DNA of 64,000 nt. It comes from Mytilus californianus (taxonomy: Eukaryota > Mollusca > Bivalvia > Mytilida > Mytilidae). Where the stretch lies: the NCBI RefSeq assembly GCF_021869535.1, contig NW_026262734.1, positions 91,393,285 to 91,457,284 on the forward strand, given 5' to 3'. The notes below the pieces were generated by a model. The model searched no databases, had not been told where the DNA came from, and saw only the letters and a list, made by a program, of their open reading frames with translations. Both the position numbers and the translations under genes were made by a program. Positions 60,645-64,000 of this stretch are shown piece by piece (within the stretch, counting starts at the first letter, position 1; every line of letters starts with the position of its first letter).

Positions 60645-62983
60645 ACACATTTATTCTAAAACCAGTTGTTGGCATGACACGGGTTATGTTCTTCTCATAT
60701 ATTTTATGACGGTATAATACTAAACCCCTAACAGGAGGGATTGTGCCTGATATTCATATGATGAAGACATAATCTTTCAATCAGTTTAATTGAGTTCTGG
60801 AGCTGGCATGTCAGTAACTGCTAGTAGTCTGTTGTTATTTATGTATTATTGTCATTTTGTTTATTTTCTTTTGTTTCCTATTCTGACATCGGACTCGGAC
60901 CTCACATATACTGAGTTTTACTGTGCGTACTGTTGTGCGTTTGTTTTTACTACATTGGCTAGAGGTATAGGGGGAGGGTTGAGATCTCAAAAAACATGTT
61001 TAAAACCGCCGCATTTTTGCGCCTGTCCCAAGTCAGGAGCCTCTGGCCTTTGTTAGTCTTGTATCATTTTTATTTTTAGTTTCCTGTGTATAATTTGGAG
61101 TTTAGTATGACGTCCATTATCACTGAACTAGTATACATATTTGTTTAGGGGCCAGCTGAAGGACGCCTCCGGGTGCGGGAGTTTCTCACTGCATTGAAGA
61201 CCCATTGGTGGCCATGACTACTATTGTTGAAAACTGCATTTAGTGTCTGTACATGTACATGTAATATACAATTGTATTCCCCCTTATGTAAAAGGTCCTT
61301 TTTGAATTTTGATATTTTACCCCGCTTCTAAAAACTATCTTTTCCTGGTCAAATATATAATTTATCAATTAATAAGAGATGACCATTTCAGACTGACACA
61401 GTCATAGAGAATGTTATCTATCCTAAAAGTTTTTATTATTTTTACATTCGACCCCAATGTCAATATTTATTGCATACATATATTTCGGGAAGATAAAACT
61501 ATCTGCTAAAATAAATCCACAAGTCTATTTAATAAACTAAACATTTTGATGATCTGATTTAAAGGGAGGGTTTGTGATAGAGAAATATTTACCTATGAAA
61601 AAATGCAAGTATATAGGTGTTAGAAAGAATGCTGACCTCATCATTTTATCAGAATATTTATATCATTTCTGGATTTAAATTTTCTTTAAAAGTTGAAAAA
61701 CTTATTTAATGTTTTGAATGAACATGCAATGTATGTAGAAGTATAAAATATACATGATGTATACAAAGATAAATATTTGTTTGCTTATGTTTCATTATAT
61801 TTGAGACATAGTAGAAACAATTTTTGTGAATTTTTTTATGGGTAATAACAATCATTAACAACACAAAATTGTTGAAATGTCTTACAAAGACATTATTTCA
61901 ACTCTTATATAAAGATTGAATACACACTTTATCAAACTCTTGATCATGATCTCACCTGTTAAACAAATCCAGAGAAAACCAGCTCTTTATATATATATAT
62001 ATCTTTTTTCTGTACCAGGATTCCATGTAAAGTTTATATGGATAACCTTGTTTTCTACCTTTTATATCTTTGTGACAAACTTATCATAAATGACAATACT
62101 TTAATGCAAGGTTTTGTTTGATCAGATGACTGAACATCAATTGAAATGAAAATATCTTGTAAATTTATTCAATAATATACATGTATGTACATGCATAACA
62201 TAATCCATCATTGCCCCACAAAAGTATGTGCAGTTGAATATATATATGCAAACAGCAATTACTGGAATTTATGACATTTTGCAGCAACAAAGATACAGAG
62301 CCAGTTAAAAAGTGTGAAAATTAGTTTGAAACTTCAACCATCCCTTTCTCCTTACAAGTTATCTAAATGCAATTATTATCGGTCATGTTGTTTAAATTGT
62401 CTTCAGTTTCAATGGAGTATTGAATTGATCTTTTTGAAGAACATACCAATACATGTATGTTTTTGTTTTAAAAAAAAAGCATTGTAATTAAACCAGTTAC
62501 ATAATTAAACCAATACAATCTTAATTGTGGTTTACCATAAACAAACAATGAAAGAATGATAATTACAAGATGTCAGACATTTGCATTGATCTAGCCTAAT
62601 AGATTAAGAACTGCTTTGTCAGCAGTGCAGGTGTCGTAGGTTTGATCTTCAGTGGATTAAAATGATCTTGGTATTGGTATAGATCTGCTTCCAATGTACC
62701 TTTTCATGAATATTTCAGCTAGAAAGTCTTTGATCAAATTCTAGATAATGTTAAATACTGGCTTAAAATAATCAAGTTGACAGAGAATTCCAATGAAAGA
62801 TATTGTTATTTATACACCTCAATACCAAAATTATCGTCTAATATTTCAAATGAACATAGATGAAATGTTTCACGGACATATTTAAATTACTTGAAGGTCA
62901 GATTATTTGATATGAATTTATTTTATAATTTTGAGAAAATTGAAACAGAACAAAAATATTCTGGTTACTAATAGACAATGACC

Positions 62984-63529
62984 ACTGTCCCTTCCTCGAT
63001 CTTGATATCTATATCATTAACGGGAAGCTTAATACAAAAATTTATGATAAAAGAGATGATTTTTCATTTCCTATCGTTAATTATCCATTTTTAGATGGTG
63101 ACGTTCCCTTGTCACCATCTTATGGTGTTTATATATCTCAACTTGTACGATTCGCTCGTGTATGTAACAACGTATTAGATTTTAGCGAGAGAAATTTATG
63201 TATTACTGAAAAAATTATTACACCAGGGTTTTCGATATCATAAACTAGTCAAAACATTTACTAAATTTTATCATAGGTACAAGGACTTCATTCGTAAATA
63301 TAACTCAACATGCAGACATCTTATACGTTCGGGTATTTCACATCCAATCTTTTATGGTAATATTCTTTACAAAGCACAAAAATGTCAGTATTCACCTCTA
63401 AAGCTAACAAAACCTTTAAACAGACTTATTAAGAAGGAATATAGTTACGATACTGTTGTCAGGTCATTAAAGATTGCATATTTTGGCTTTAATATTGATT
63501 CACTTATAGGGTCTTTGCATCGGAATTAA
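62984..63529 (+). pseudogene. Unit 5 reverse-transcriptase C-terminal segment
   Basis: The most complete copy: it keeps both KIYDKRDDF and YGVYISQL without the deletions of units 2-4. It is broken by one extra A in GAAAAAATTATTACACC, which shifts the frame after ITEK, and it has KKEYSYD where others read KKGYSYD. Confidence 0.75.
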
Positions 63530-64000
63530 ACACATTTATTCTAAAACCAGTTGTTGGCATGACACGGGTTATGTTCTTCTCATATATTTTATGACGGTAT
63601 AATACTAAACCCCTAACAGGAGGGATTGTGCCTGATATTCATATGATGAAGACATAATCTTTCAATCAGTTTAATTGAGGTCTGGAGCTGGCATGTCAGT
63701 AACTGCTAGTAGTCTGTTGTTATTTATGTATTATTGTCATTTTGTTTATTTTCTTTTGTTTCCTATTCTGACATCGGACTCGGACTTCTCATATACTGAG
63801 TTTTACTGTGCGTACTGTTGTGCGTTTGTTTTTACTACATTGGCTAGAGGTATAGGGGGAGGGTTGAGATCTCAAAAAACATGTTTAACCCCGCCGCATT
63901 TTTGCGCCTGTCCCAAGTCAGGAGCCTCTGGCCTTTGTTAGTCTTGTATCATTTTTAATTTTAGTTTCCTGTGTATGATTTGGAGTTTAGTATGACGTCC

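Larger units (their letters stand above)
50455..64000 (+). repeat. Second tandem array: five ~2.8-kb units, open at right edge
   Basis: Using the shared ATTATATTTGAGACATAG as the start, units begin at 50455, 53336, 56187, 58991 and 61794, giving lengths of 2881, 2851, 2804 and 2803 bp; the fifth is cut by the window end after 2207 bp. Units differ by scattered substitutions and short indels, clearly more than copies of the A/B array do. Each holds, in order: AT-rich DNA with a TA run, a dead RT C-terminal segment, the retroelement 3' tail, and about 550 bp of other DNA. The pattern is a segmental tandem duplication of a locus that already carried a truncated retroelement. Confidence 0.92.

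Noticed and set aside
52331-63941. 70-88-codon frames beginning around SGAGMSVTASS in each 2.8-kb unit
   Set aside because: They lie in the 3' tail behind the RT stop, start at TTG or an internal ATG, and vary in length with single changes; untranslated-region frames.

Overview
The window looks like non-genic DNA of a marine bivalve, most probably a mussel (Mytilus). This rests on AT-rich sequence with no long intact reading frame and on several dispersed repeats that I recognise from mussel and other bivalve sequence: the AGCTCACCTGGCC-type repeat, the conserved 3' tail 'GTTGTCTCTTTGACACATTC' of a mussel retroelement, and a repeat with a core of about 160 bp. The organism call is from memory, not from a search. 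I find no complete host gene, rRNA, functional tRNA or CRISPR array.

Layout. (1) 0-22 kb is a mosaic of old, mostly broken elements. It holds a solo TIR element (357-824), three fold-back elements, SINE-like tRNA-derived sequences in inverted orientation, a PIF/Harbinger-like MITE with TTA flanks (11935-12252), two reverse-transcriptase remnants (12546-12962 minus; 19376-19850 plus, with a YVDD motif), an LTR-retrotransposon pol tail (14977-15420), a THAP-like fragment (8147-8458 minus) and a possible exon with a Cys/His N-terminus (20214-20555 minus). (2) 22387-45128 is a 22.7-kb array of two modules: A (467 bp, 16-bp terminal inverted repeats, 14 copies) and B (898 bp, 18 copies). The order is A-B-B-A-B-A-B-B and so on, with one inverted B'-A' pair. 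The whole array starts and ends with an A module, and both outer ends carry TTAA; internal A copies do not. (3) 45.1-50.4 kb is AT-rich flank with one bivalve dispersed repeat that has a tandem core. (4) 50455-64000 is a second tandem array of 2.80-2.88-kb units, five copies with the last cut by the window edge. Each unit carries the same C-terminal piece of a dead reverse-transcriptase gene and its 3' tail.

The main point of interest is region 2. A TTAA-flanked, TIR-ended element family also exists as a diverged solo copy at 357-824. In the array it is interleaved with an unrelated 898-bp module in a satellite-like higher-order repeat of 3634 bp. Diagnostic base changes define A and B subtypes that follow the order of the modules. 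The inverted pair has junctions exact to the base. The near-identity of the copies means very recent amplification, strong homogenisation, or assembly artefact; the sequence alone cannot separate these. All family names are inference from motifs and memory.
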